Shown here: one piece after another, positions 11,069-21,741 of the stretch | Layout of the letters: the number at the start of each line of letters is the position of its first letter | How positions within the stretch are numbered: the first letter of the stretch is position 1 | Assembly: GCA_023374025.1 (NCBI GenBank) | Contig: SIJG01000189.1 | Span: 81,735-145,734 of the forward strand | Source: Heterodera schachtii | Lineage: Eukaryota > Nematoda > Chromadorea > Rhabditida > Heteroderidae | DNA: 64,000 bases | Reading direction: 5' to 3' | Position numbers and translations under genes: made by a program | Notes under the pieces: generated by a model | The model's input: only the letters and a program-made list of their open reading frames with translations | Told to the model about the DNA's origin: nothing | Databases searched by the model: none

Positions 11069-11319
11069 TTAATTACAGCTTTCAAGAGTTTCTTTCCAAA
11101 CAATGTTTTTAATTAATTTGCTTTTATTTTCTTTTGTCACTTTAATTTTAATATCGTTCCATGATCTTGCTCTTGATAAAGCAACATAAGTTTGACCATG
11201 AGAAAAAGGGTCTTCACAATAATCCAGTCCTATCTTTGAAAAAGTTTGTGATTGACTTTTGTTAATTGTAAAGGCAAAAGCAAGCTTGATGGGAAATTGA
11301 TGCCTACGCAAAAAAATGG
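11069..11319 (-). pseudogene. Pif1/Helitron-type helicase, C-terminal fragment
   Basis: The minus-strand frame ending at 11069 contains FPIKLAFAFTINKSQSQTF and TYVALSRARSWNDIKIKV. This is the conserved C-terminal part of Pif1-like helicases carried by Helitrons (TINKSQGQT and YVALSRVR motifs). The Gly of KSQGQT is Ser here. The 5' part runs into the assembly gap, so the length is unknown. Confidence 0.8.
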
Positions 11320-11688
11320 NNNNNNNNNNNNNNNNNNNNNNNNNNNNNNNNNNNNNNNNNNNNNNNNNNNNNNNNNNNNNNNNNNNNNNNNNNNNNNNNN
11401 NNNNNNNNNNNNNNNNNNNNNNNNNNNNNNNNNNNNNNNNNNNNNNNNNNNNNNNNNNNNNNNNNNNNNNNNNNNNNNNNNNNNNNNNNNNNNNNNNNNN
11501 NNNNNNNNNNNNNNNNNNNNNNNNNNNNNNNNNNNNNNNNNNNNNNNNNNNNNNNNNNNNNNNNNNNNNNNNNNNNNNNNNNNNNNNNNNNNNNNNNNNN
11601 NNNNNNNNNNNNNNNNNNNNNNNNNNNNNNNNNNNNNNNNNNNNNNNNNNNNNNNNNNNNNNNNNNNNNNNNNNNNNNNNNNNNNNNN
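11320..11688. other. Assembly gap, 369 N
   Basis: Run of n. It hides the upstream part of the helicase remnant. Translations across it are meaningless. Confidence 1.
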
Positions 11689-12029
11689 AAAAATCGAAAA
11701 AAAGGAATTCAAAAAGCATCGAATTCCGCTGCCGCTAACAAACTTAATTTACCGAGTCTGTGTGGCATGCGTCCGCGTGCGGCAACAAACAGTTCAGTTC
11801 CGCGTTGGCCTCCCGGACAAGACGGGGTCCCCTTTATCCCTGAAAATGGTGACAATTTGATGGACAAAAGTTGCCCTAATAGGAATTACCCAGAAGACCA
11901 CATGTGGAATGGCACGATTGGAGCGATTGGAAATTGTTTTCATTGCCACCAGAGCCAGAGTACTGTAATTTGTGAGAAGAGTGAGTAGAGGGATACGGTA
12001 ATTGATGGATACGATATGCTGTTCGAGTC
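11689..12029. other. Unassigned open stretch, possible exon
   Basis: On the + strand 11767-11988 is open, with a Cys-containing end (NCFHCHQSQSTVICEKSE). On the minus strand 11794-12075 is open too. Codon composition is more balanced than in neighbouring AT-rich DNA, so some coding past is possible, but I recognise no family and cannot choose a strand. Confidence 0.3.
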
Positions 12030-12327
12030 CGGACTGGGACACTATATTCTGTCTGGCTGGTATAGTCTGAGCCAAGTTTAGAGCATCATAACTTTTTTAT
12101 TTGTTGACTAAATGCAATAAACTTGGTATCATTCTAATGCTCTTAACAAGCTCTATTGGCTTTTCAAAAAACCCAACGACATATAAAAAGTAATAAGTAA
12201 AAATATGCAAAAATTCTGACTTTTTGGTAGTATTCATGTTTCAACTTTTTTGGCCAGCTGAGAAAAAAGTTATGATGCTCTAAACTTGGCTCAGAATATA
12301 CAGGCCAGATTATAGTATTCCCCACCC
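12030..12327. mobile_element. MULE-like non-autonomous element, 9-bp TSD
   Basis: GTTCGAGTC occurs at 12021-12029 and 12328-12336. The inverted ends are about 60 bp, including a perfect 31-bp pair (TGAGCCAAGTTTAGAGCATC... at 12067-12097 against 12263-12293). The interior is about 165 bp of AT-rich sequence. No coding capacity. Long inverted ends and a 9-bp duplication fit Mutator-type elements. Confidence 0.65.
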
Positions 12328-12949
12328 GTTCGAGTCTCCATAATAATTAACCAAATCTTGAAAATTTTGACTCTCGAGCAGGTTTTTAACCAAAAATAAC
12401 ACCTGGAATGGTTTGCATTTGCCCGAGCTGGCTGGCATCAAAATAATAGCGAGTGACGAAAGCTGTACAAGTGCCGACCACTAAACAAAGCACTAATGAT
12501 GGGAACAATAATTGCACAGGCTAATTACCCAGTGGAAGTGTGCAAATCGATTCACCTGAGACAATGTTTTATAAATGTAATTTTGTCCAGAAAAACATCG
12601 GGCGAGATTAGATAATTAAAAAAGGGTTTAATTAGGCAGGAACGAAGACTGAATGAACTTTTGCACCCTTTGGAAATAATTTTGAAATGGTAATTAATAC
12701 GATAATTGAATTTTTTAATTGTTTCCTATTAAACCCTCACTTGGCAATGCATTGGAACAGATGGGCTCGCCTTAGACAAACCAAATGAAATTATTGGCAC
12801 AAAAAGGTGCAAAACTGTAATGAAAAAAAGTTACGTTGAGCAGGAGGGCAATTGTTCGTTTTGCTTCTCGGATGAAGCGCTGCGGACCGTGTCTTTTTGA
12901 GCAGTGGCAATTGTGGAAGGAGAAGCTTGACGAGAAAAAAAAGAAACCA
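12328..12949. other. Non-repetitive stretch with a possible short exon
   Basis: Mostly AT-rich. At 12836-12957 a + frame (SRMKRCGPCLFEQWQLW, then a Lys-rich run) ends at a good donor GTG|GTGAGT. It could be an exon of the gene that LTR element 2 splits, but the splice phases I can derive do not join. Confidence 0.25.
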
Positions 12950-13064
12950 AAAATCGTGGTGAGTCGAAGTGCAAAAAGTGCAAATGAGTGGTGGTCAGAA
13001 GAGGCGGGTCATTTCAGTACCGAATAATGATTTTAATCAATTAATAATATTACTATTTTAATTA

Positions 13065-13966
13065 GAGTGAAGCGGGACCGGGCCGGGAATTCACGTTCAT
13101 CCGAGGTCCCGGTCCCGGTTCCGGAATTTGAAAAGCTCAGGTCCCGGTTCCTGTAGGGCAACCGGGAACCGGGAAAAACAAGCACTGGTAAGAATGGGGG
13201 TCTGAGTGAAAAATTAGAGATGAAAATTGGAGTTAAAGGAAAAAATTTAAAAAATATATTAATATATTCTTTAAAAGTGACACTAATAATTGTACAAACG
13301 GCCTAGTGGCTAATCTTCTTGATTTTCTACTTCTTTCCCATGCTTTAATCCCTCTACATAAATTATAATATTTTGAATTTTCTTTTTGTATACTCATGGG
13401 TTTCCTATCGACAAAATATAATTGCTCATATTTGTTTAATTACAAAATTTTATCTTTTTTAAATAAAAACCGTTTACAAATTGAGCCTAATAATCCCAAA
13501 AACCAGCGCTTTTTGTTGAAATCTGTTAACAAATCACACTCAAATTTTCAAAATTTCACCCGGCGGCGCCTTTCGGCACCGCCGGACCCCCTTCTTTGGA
13601 AACTTTTTTTGGAAAAAGCACGCCGAAAAAAGTGATGTAAAAAGCAAAACTGAATTTCTAATAATATTCGATCATTTAGTCCAAAAATGCTTAATTGTTT
13701 GAAATGATTGAAAAATTTTTCATTAATTTAATTAGCTTTAACTTTTGGATTTTATTAAATAAAAAACAAAATTAAAATTTAATTTGTATTATTTTATATT
13801 GAAATAAATTAAAATTTAATTTTTTAATTTTTTTTATTTTTTAAAAATTCCCGGTTGGACCCGTTTCACGGTCCCGAAGAAAAATCGAGGTCCCGGTCCC
13901 GGCTTCTCAGGCCCCGGCAAGTCTCGGTCCCGGTTTTGCCCAAAATTCCCCGTCCCGCTTCACTCT
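13065..13966. mobile_element. Nested MITE with GAGTGAAGCGGGAC ends and TA target
   Basis: GAGTGAAGCGGGAC at the left end is inverted as GTCCCGCTTCACTC at the right end, each flanked by TA. GC-rich GGTCCCGG blocks follow each end. The interior is AT-rich and non-coding. A TA flank suggests a Tc1/mariner-type mobiliser. Confidence 0.6.
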
Positions 13967-14429
13967 ACTTTTAATCTATTAATTAGATTTGTTGACTGTA
14001 ATTATAATTTCGGTTTATTATTTAATATTTCCAAAACCAATTACATTTTTATGAGAAAAAACAGTGCCCCAAAAAAGTCTTGTTTTAAACCTGAACCTGA
14101 AAACTATCTTATTTCATTTAAAAACTTAAATAATTCATGCTTGCACAACTTTTGGTGCTGATCAAAAAAGTCTCTTACACCAACTTGATCAGATCACTAC
14201 TCCTTCTTAGTGACCGGGACACCCAAAATACACTGAAAATTGGGGAAATTTTCGAAATCCCTAGGGGATTGGGAAATTTTTTCTAGAGAAAATGGGCGAG
14301 CCCACTGGAAAGAGCACAAATTTGCTACCGAATTGCTTTTGGAATGGTGGGACTACGATTTGTACATAGAAAGTTATACTTGGTTGAATATTTGATCACC
14401 ATAAACTGATCAATTTTTGATCAGTGCCA

Positions 14430-14695
14430 TAAGTTTTTGTAGAAACATCCAAATTAAACATTCTTGGTATCTTTTGATAGCCCTAAGTGTCCTCTATTTG
14501 CCTATAAAATTTCAAAAAATTTCGTTGGTTTAAAAAAAGTTGTGGCGTGTAAATTTCAAAAATCGCCACAACTTCTTTGAAACTCAACGAATTTTTTTTT
14601 ATTACAGGAAAATAGAGGACGCTTCAGGGCTATCAAAAGTTATCAAGAATGTTTAATTTGGTTGCTTCTATAAAAAGTTATGGTGCGTAAAATTT
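14430..14695. repeat. Foldback repeat
   Basis: Sequence around AACATTCTTGGTATCTTTTGATAGCCCT returns inverted about 150 bp later (AGGGCTATCAAAAGTTATCAAGAATGTTT, with mismatches). A related stretch lies in the MITE of WDR83 intron 7. Confidence 0.5.
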
Positions 14696-14960
14696 ATCAA
14701 AATATAACATGGTCTTATCTTTTTTCGTGGTCGTGTAAACTGAAATAGAGCCAAATATAATATTTTTATTATTATTAGCTTATATTCAATTATAAATTTA
14801 AATAATTATGAATTATTAAAATCATTATTCGGTACTGAAATGACCCCCCTCTTCTGACCACCACTCATTCGCATTTTTTACACTTCGACACAGCACCTCA
14901 AAAATATTCCTTTGAAATTACGGTAGCTTAATGGAAAAGTTTCCCATGGAATGTGTGAAA

Positions 14961-15017
14961 CAGGGTGGCATTCCGAAGTGCAAAAATGTCGGAAATCGGA
15001 ATTCCGTGCGATCCCTG
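14961..15017. mobile_element. Short hAT-like MITE, copy A
   Basis: CAGGGTGGCATTCCGA at the left and GATCCCTG at the right, with GGAATTCCG inside, matching the copies at 54665 and 59454. The flanking 8-mers GTGTGAAA and GTGTGGAG are only loosely alike. From 15018 to 15603 the sequence is AT-rich without a recognisable gene. Confidence 0.45.
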
Positions 15018-15621
15018 GTGTGGAGGGAGCGATTTCCCGCCAAAGCATTTAGAAATATTATCAAAACAATTAAATTTAATGCCTATTAGGTCGTTAGGTA
15101 TTTTTTTATTGGTTTATGGCTTCTCACTTTCTTCTTCGACATATTCCGGATGTTCTTGGAGCTTTTTTGAAATTTTTAACAATCTTTGACAGATTTTTAT
15201 GAAATAAAGTGAATTTGCTTTTAGTTTCCAAAATATTTATGTTTATTGCTTAGTCCTTCAACACTCAAATAATTTTTTGTTATGAGTTCGACACCTGTTT
15301 ACGTTTTCTTTTGAATTTATTTTTTTCTGATTAATACAGGGTTTCTATACCTTCTTATTTCTAAGAAATGTTCTGATTTGGGGTAGTGCTTTATTTTCAT
15401 CTAAAATAGGGAAATTTCTGAAAATTTTGGCTAATTTTTAGCAAAAATAATATATTCTTAAAATTTTCCACCGGCGGTTACAGTATATTTATTTTTGGGA
15501 TTTGGGTAAATTTCAAAAATCTTTTAAAAACCTAATTGTAAAAAATCTTACGGGTTTTTATAAATTTTGACTTCAATGCCTATGCTAAGGTACTTTATTT
15601 TAGAAATACTGTATTACTGAC

Positions 15622-15901
15622 TGTTCGGGAGACACCATTTGAAATTGTGTGGCATTATGTTTTTGTTAATTTCCCCCTCCACACATACACTGTTGACCCC
15701 TCATTTATTTTTGCATAAATACCCCTCCTCCTTCCTCCCTTCGTTCATTCTGTTCACTTCTTCTGTTCACTTTGTCATTTTCTCCCTTCTTCCTCTGTGA
15801 CCCCATTCCAATCAATATTTAATTTATTGTTCGCCTTGTCCCCTTTTTATTTTGTTTGAATAAACTTTTGGTTTATTCACTTTGGACATAGCGGCGTAAC
15901 A
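15622..15901 (+). repeat. 5' LTR of element 2
   Basis: 280 bp, TGTTCGGGAG...GCGTAACA. It contains a pyrimidine-rich middle and a possible TATA-like TGCATAAATA near 15710, and AATAAA near 15860. Confidence 0.95.
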
Positions 15902-15962
15902 AATTGGCGACGCCCGCTCTGATTGGACTCATCTTTTTGGCTTCAAATTTGTAAGTTTGAAA

Positions 15963-16168
15963 GCCAATCGGCTATTCATTTTCAGTTTTGTCTTTTGGAC
16001 ATATCTTCTGAAAAGCCGAGTCGGCATTCATTCTTCAACAAAGCCAGTCGGCTAGAAATTTCGTCAAATAAGCCAATTCTGGCAAATCTTCGACAAAGCC
16101 GAGACGGCACAGCTTCAAATTCGTTAAGCCGAGTCGGCAAAGGAAAACGAATTCAAAACCGAGTCGGT
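15963..16168 (+). repeat. Leader hairpin array of element 2 (seven palindromes)
   Basis: Seven short palindromes start at 15963, 16015, 16043, 16072, 16098, 16128 and 16158: GCCAATCGGC, GCCGAGTCGGC, GCCAGTCGGC, GCCAATTCTGGC, GCCGAGACGGC, GCCGAGTCGGC and ACCGAGTCGGT. Spacings are 52, 28, 29, 26, 30 and 30. Pairing is kept where bases differ (A..T closing pairs in the last; A-T extension in the fourth), which supports selection for structure. The linkers resemble one another (TTCGACAAA type). Confidence 0.9.
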
Positions 16169-16184
16169 TCGTCATTCTTCAAAA

Positions 16185-17990
16185 ATGCCAGCACAGCAGG
16201 ACCCAGCCATTGACCAGTTGGTCAGGTTGCTTGGAGAACAGCAGCAAATTGCGAGGCAGCAAGCAGACCAAATCGCACAGCTGCTCGCCAATAATGCAGT
16301 TGCTGTTGCACCTGCTGCCGTTCAACCTCAACAAGTTCATGACACAATTCCATCGCTTCCGGACGTCATTCCATTCGAGTGCTGCGATGAAAAGAGCAAA
16401 GTCACTGAGTGGCTCGAGCGATTTAAGTTCGCTCTCGACTGCTCTGCACCGAATGCGAAGGACGCGACAAAGGTTAAGTGTCTGATGAACAAATTGAGTG
16501 AAGACGCATTCTCGGAATACAGCCGATCTGTATTGCCGTCAGTGGTCACTGATTTCGGATTTGACGACACAATCAAAAGGCTGCAAAAGCTTTTCTGTCG
16601 TCCACAATCAATTTTCATCGACCGATATGAGTGTTTGAAAGCCGAAAGAGGGAATGGTGAAGATTTCCGACAACTTGTGAACAGACATCGGAAATTGCTC
16701 CAGGAGTTCAAGTTCGACATTTTGAACAAGGAACAATTCCACTGCCTCATGCTGCTGACAGCACTGAAGTCCCATAATGATTCTGCCTTGCGCCAGCGCA
16801 TTTTGGCCAAGCTTACTGCAGACGGGGACAATGTCAAATATGACAATATTGTGGAAGATTTACAGGTTTATCTGTCCACCATCGCCGAGGCTAAAGTCAT
16901 TGAACAGCCAACCGGCACGAAGAACATCTTTGCAGTCAAAAAGTGGCATGGACGCAGCAAACCGCCGGAAAAATGCCATGATCAACCGAAATATTCGACC
17001 GATCAATTATGTTGGCGTTGCGGTAAGACCCATTCTCCCAAATCGTGTCCGCACAGCAGTGTTGTCTGCAAAAAGTGCAACAAATCAGGACATTTGGAGA
17101 AGATGTGCGAGAAGCACCAGGCCTGGGTCAAAAGAAATTTGGCAAAGAATGCCAACCAACGGAAACAAGCCAATTCTGTAAGGCTTGGAGGGTTGAAGAT
17201 TAACTTGGTTAATCAACCCAAACGCCTGATCGAAGTTCCCATCAACGTAGATGGGACCGCAATTGATTTCGTGGTGGACCCGGGTGCAGAAATCACGGTT
17301 CTGAACAAGGAATCGCATCGATTGGTTGGCACTCGGCTAAGCCCCTGCAGTGAGCAGGCGTTCTATCACGATGGATCCCAATGCCGTTTGTTTGGCAAGG
17401 GAACAGCAACTTTTTCGATCGGAGGGCGTGAAACAAAAGGAACATTTTATGTATCCGACGAGGGATCATTAAACCTTTTGGGGATAGACATGCTGGATGC
17501 TTTGGGTCTTATGGACTCATTTCGGACGAATCTTACAGATGTTTTGAAGCTCAACAATGTCCAATTTTCGGAACAGGATTTGACTTTGGAAATTTTGAAA
17601 GAAAAATTTTCTCGACTGTTTGCCGATGGACTTGGCCGATGCGTGAAGGCAAAAGCCCGATTGGAGCTGAAACATGACGCCGTTCCTGTATATTGCCGAC
17701 CTCGTCCTGTGCCATACAACACCAAATTGGTGGTTGAGGCCGAATTGGACCGGCTTATGGAACTCGGAGTCATTCGTCCGGTGGAACACACTCGTTGGGC
17801 CGCACCCATTGTTGTGGTCAAAAAGGCCAACGGTTCCACGCGCGTATGCGCCGACTTTTCAACTGGATTGAACAGTGCGCTTCTGTTGCATCAGCACCCA
17901 TTACCAATGCCCGAGGACATTTTCGCGACACTGAATGGAGGACAAGCTGTTCTCCCAGATCGATCTCAAAGATGCGTATTTGCAGATTGA
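16185..17990 (+). pseudogene. gag-pol: Element 2 gag-protease-RT (first frame of the broken polyprotein)
   Basis: 601 residues from ATG 16185. The Gag part has a Gln-rich N-terminus and a capsid-like middle. The knuckles are CWRCGKTHSPKSC (an unusual C-X2-C-X3-H-X4-C) and CKKCNKSGHLEKMC. The protease has VVDPGAE at residues about 363-369, where DTGA or DSGA is expected. RT fingers follow (ARWAAPIVVVKK-type, CADFSTGLN). The frame is lost near 17940, just before the RT palm. Gag, knuckles and protease are one frame here, unlike element 1. Confidence 0.93.
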
Positions 17991-20387
17991 ATTGGACGAC
18001 AATTCGAAGGAATTGTGCACCATCGCAACGCATCGTGGTAATTTTGAATACCAACGACTTCCTTTTGGCGTAAAATCCGCACCAGGAATTTTTCAATCCA
18101 TTATGGATTCGATGTTGGCTGGCTGTAATTGCGCAATCGCGTATCTGGACGATGTCATCGTTGTGAGCAAATCCGCAGATGAACATCAAAAGCATTTGGC
18201 AAATGTTTTCCAACGAATGGAAAACTTCGGATTTCGGATCCGGCCAGAAAAATGCTCCTTCTTCAAAAGCCAAATTAAATATTTGGGCTTCATTGTCGAC
18301 AAAGACGGAAGAAGGCCAGATCCAGCGAAAATCCAAGCCATTGCTCAAATGCCAGTGCCAACAAACGTTTCGGAATTGCGTTCATTCCTTGGAATGATCA
18401 ATCATTATCAGCAATTCGTCAGAAACATGCGATTCATCAGACAACCAATGGATGAGTTGCTGAAGCAGGACGTGGCATGGAATTGGTCAAATGAGTGCCA
18501 GCAGGCCTTCGATAAGGTCATTGAAATCCTGCAGTCAGACAAACTGCTGACGCATTACGACCCGGCTCGCGAAATCGTCGTTTCTGCCGATGCTTCTGAG
18601 CATGGCATTGGAGCCGTCATTTGCTCATCGCTTTCCGGAAGGCAATTTGAAGGCCATCGCACATGCGTCATGCTCGCTTACGCCCGCTGAAAAGAACTAT
18701 TCCCAAATTGAAAAGGAGGGATTAGCTCTGATCTACGCATTGAAGAAGTTCCACAAATACCTATTTGGACGTCATTTTACACTGCAAACGGATCACAAAC
18801 CTTTGTTGGCCATTTTTGGCAACAAAAAGGGAATAAAAGCGTGCACGGCAAATCGATTGCAGCGCTGGGCCATCACACTTTTGGGCTACGACTTCAACAT
18901 CGAATACAAAAGCACGTCAGAATTTGGACATGCCGATGTTTTGTCGCGACTGATCGCAAAAACGCCACTTCCGGACGATGAAAGAATTGTGGCAAGTATT
19001 AGCACTGCTGGAAATTTAGTGCTGAACGCCATCGAAAAAGGACTTCCGATTGTCAATGCAGGATCTGATCAGAGCCGCTGATCAGGATCAAACAATCAAG
19101 AAGGTCAAAAAGTTCGTCAAAACCCAATGGCCTAACAAAAAGGCAATTTCGGACGAACTTCTGCCGTTCCACCGCAGGCGCGAGGCATTGACAATCGAAA
19201 ATGATTGTTTGTTATTTTCCGATCGAGTTGTAGTCCCCGCCTCACTGCAAAATGAGGTGTTGCAACTTTTGCACAAAGGGCACCCCGGGATTAAGCGAAT
19301 GAAAAGCCTCGCGCGCCAATATGTTTATTGGCCTGGAATGGATGAGCACATCGAAAACATGGTAAAGTCTTGCCAACCGTGCGCTGCCGAAGCAAAAGCA
19401 CCAGTGAAGACCGAACTTCACTCTTGGCCAAAAACGGACGGCCCATGGAAACGGATCCATATGGACTATGCTGGACCGTTCTTCGGAAAGATGTTCCTAA
19501 TCATTGTGGACTCCTTCTCGAAATGGCCTGAAGTTTTCGAGATGCGCTCGTCAGGAACAGCGGCAACAATTGAAAAGTTGCGCGGCCTTTGCACAACTTT
19601 TGGCTTGCCGGAGACTTTGGTCACCGACAACGGCACCCAATTTAAGTACAACGAATTCAAGCAGTTCGTCACAGAAAATGGCATTACCCACCTATTTTCG
19701 GCGCCTTATAACCCCATGTCAAATGGGCAGGCTGAAGGTTTTGTGGACACATTCAAACGAACGTCCCGAAAATTAAAAGGGGAGGGAATTGCCAGCGCAT
19801 TGGAGACGTTTTTGGTCACATACAGGAATACGCCAAGCGAGTCGCTAAATGGCAAAACTCCGGCCGAAATGTTCCTCCAGCGCAAAATTCGGACAACTTT
19901 GGACCTGCTCATGCCAAAACCGAAACAGCCGATCATCCGTGACGAAGCAATGGAAAAGAACTTCAACCGGCGCTTCGGAGCAAAACCGAGATTTTTCTCA
20001 GTTGGAGACAAGGTTTATGCTCGACATCGGCTGTCACAACAATGGAAAAGTGGACACGTCACGACTTCGAAAGGAGTGATGTACGACGTGGAATTTCCAA
20101 ACGGATCAACATCCCGTTTTCATGCAAATCAGCTGATCAAGAGGGAAACCGATCAAATGGACACTAATCCACTGGACGTGTTTAATGAAGAATTTGGTTT
20201 GCCAAACGTGGCACAACAACCAAACCAGCGCCCAAACGTGGCCGTGGTTCAACCAAATATTGTGGACAATGCTGAGCCAGCAAATGATCCACCACCCGCC
20301 GAACAACAGCAAAATTCGCCGAATCTTCCTCGACGACAGTACCCGAAGCGGAACCGTCGTCCGCCCGATCGCTACTCACCGAAGTGA
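17935..20387 (+). pseudogene. pol: Element 2 RT, RNase H and integrase in three further frames
   Basis: The RT palm with YLDD (near 18150) runs in the frame 17935-18690. RNase H (VSADASEHGIGAV, then TDHKPLL) changes frame near 18610-18650 and continues to about 19050. The integrase frame runs 19050-20387 with the zinc finger (HKGHPG...CQPC), HMDYAGP, TDNGTQF and SNGQAEGF, a GPY/F-like region (FSVGDKVYARH) and a basic C-terminus. The junctions near 17940, 18640 and 19050 are single or double indels that are not in homopolymers. Confidence 0.92.
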
Positions 20388-20443
20388 TCTGAGGACCGAG
20401 GCTTGCTGATCAGAATGATGGATGACTCTTTTAAAAGGGGAGG

Positions 20444-20723
20444 TGTTCGGGAGACACCATTTGAAATTGTGTGGCATTATGTTTTTGTTAATTTCCCCCT
20501 CCACACATACACTGTTGACCCCTCATTTATTTTTGCATAAATACCCCTCCTCCTTCCTCCCTTCGTTCATTCTGTTCACTTCTTCTGTTCACTTTGTCAT
20601 TTTCTCCCTTCTTCCTCTGTGACCCCATTCCAATCAATATTTAATTTATTGTTCGCCTTGTCCCCTTTTTATTTTGTTTGAATAAACTTTTGGTTTATTC
20701 ACTTTGGACATAGCGGCGTAACA
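20444..20723 (+). repeat. 3' LTR of element 2
   Basis: 280 bp, apparently identical to 15622-15901. Confidence 0.95.
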
Positions 20724-20918
20724 CTGACGCATTTTCCGGGGGTAGGAGAAGACATTGAAATTTGGGAGGAATGGGAATGCCGTTGTCGAGAACTCGGCCT
20801 TGGAGTTCGGCACCATAAAACTCTCATTGCCATTGAGCCATATGACAAAACTTGGGCAAGCCTCCACTCTTACGAAAGTCTCGATGAATTCTCGAGCAGC
20901 AGTAGCGAGTCGGATTAA

Positions 20919-21741
20919 AAGTTGGATGTGGAAGTGAGTGCTTATGCACTCTTTGGACAAAACAATTAACGAGAGAATGGGTGACGAAAAGTGATCAGTT
21001 CGCTGCCCACTCGCCGATCGCTCTCCGTTCAAATCGCCCACTAATTCGATCTTCCCATTTTTTATTATTATTTTTTTTGCGTTTGTCCTTTTGGCTTGTG
21101 AAATGGGAGAAGTCCATCCGATCAGTGGCCAAATCCCTTCTCACATCCATCTCCGTCAATTCCGAAGCGTCATCGATCGCCGCTTGCTTTTCTTACCCGT
21201 CCTTGTTCCCAATTCATCGGCTCCCCCCCCCCTTATGCCGCTAAATTTAGACAAAGCTGCACGAGAGCATACTCAAGAAGACACCAGATATAAAACGAAA
21301 TAAATTACTAAAATGAGAAAATGTGAATTATGAAAAGCCAAAATTGGACACCAAAACAAAAAAAAAACAGTGGCCAATTAATCAAATGCTTCTGAAATGT
21401 GCAAGAGACACTATTGTGGACAAAGTTTAGAATTAGTTTCATTTTTCTTACAATAATCAATTTCTTCTTCATGAAAAATTGAAAAATAACTAAAAAATGA
21501 GTAAGTGCCCGAGAATCTCGGTCAGCATTCGATCATTTCCTTTTATTATTTTCTTTCTTTAAAAAAGCCTTTTTATACCGTATCAGCTGACAATGAGCTT
21601 TATAATTCATTATATTTTCAAGTCTAGCGAATTAATAAACAGAATGCCAAAAATAGAGAGATTGCCACGGGCACGGGCAAAATGCCGGTTTTAAAGTACA
21701 CCATTTGATTGTTTTGCTTCTCGAGATTTGCTGTCGACAGA
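20919..21741. other. Intergenic, no gene seen
   Basis: Mixed sequence between the split exon and the golgin gene. It contains a C-run near 21226. ORFs here are short and unrelated to known families. The golgin promoter or 5' UTR is presumably in this stretch. Confidence 0.4.

Larger units (their letters stand above)
12950..14905. mobile_element. TIR element (about 1.95 kb) with nested insertions
   Basis: About 90 bp at 12950-13040 is repeated inverted at 14815-14905 (shared stretches include GAGTGGTGGTCAGAAGAGG and TTTCAGTACCGAATAATG). Inside are a smaller GC-ended MITE, a foldback repeat at 14430-14695 and a repeat copy at 14150-14345. No transposase frame is visible. Confidence 0.6.
15622..20723 (+). 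mobile_element. Ty3/Gypsy LTR retrotransposon 2, complete with TSD
   Basis: Two 280-bp LTRs bound a 5102-bp element on the + strand, flanked by CTGAC at 15617-15621 and 20724-20728. By eye the LTRs are identical, which points to recent insertion. A TGG-starting primer-site candidate begins at 15905. A purine-rich AAAAGGGGAGG lies directly before the 3' LTR. Order is leader array, gag, CCHC, protease, RT, RNase H, integrase. The pol region has three frame breaks in spite of the young LTRs. Confidence 0.96.
15604..20918 (+). pseudogene. Possible terminal exon split by LTR element 2
   Basis: If the element and one copy of its CTGAC duplication are removed, an open frame runs from an acceptor TTTTAG at 15598-15603 through 15604-15621, then 20729-20918, ending in a stop at 20916-20918. 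The right-hand part alone gives 64 residues: HFPGVGEDIEIWEEWE near the start, an aromatic and acidic middle, and a Ser-rich end (EFSSSSSESD). I do not recognise the family. The upstream exons are not identified. A longer open frame exists on the opposite strand (20646-21041), so coding status is uncertain. Confidence 0.4.

Noticed and set aside
11252..11860. Long ORFs crossing 11320-11688
   Set aside because: They translate the N gap.
15963..16168. CRISPR-like array
   Set aside because: Units are degenerate 10-12-base palindromes with similar, not unique, spacers, inside a retrotransposon leader of a eukaryote.
20646..21041. 131-residue minus-strand ORF beside element 2
   Set aside because: It begins outside and ends inside the LTR. 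The + strand frame ending at 20918 looks more protein-like and continues across the target duplication.
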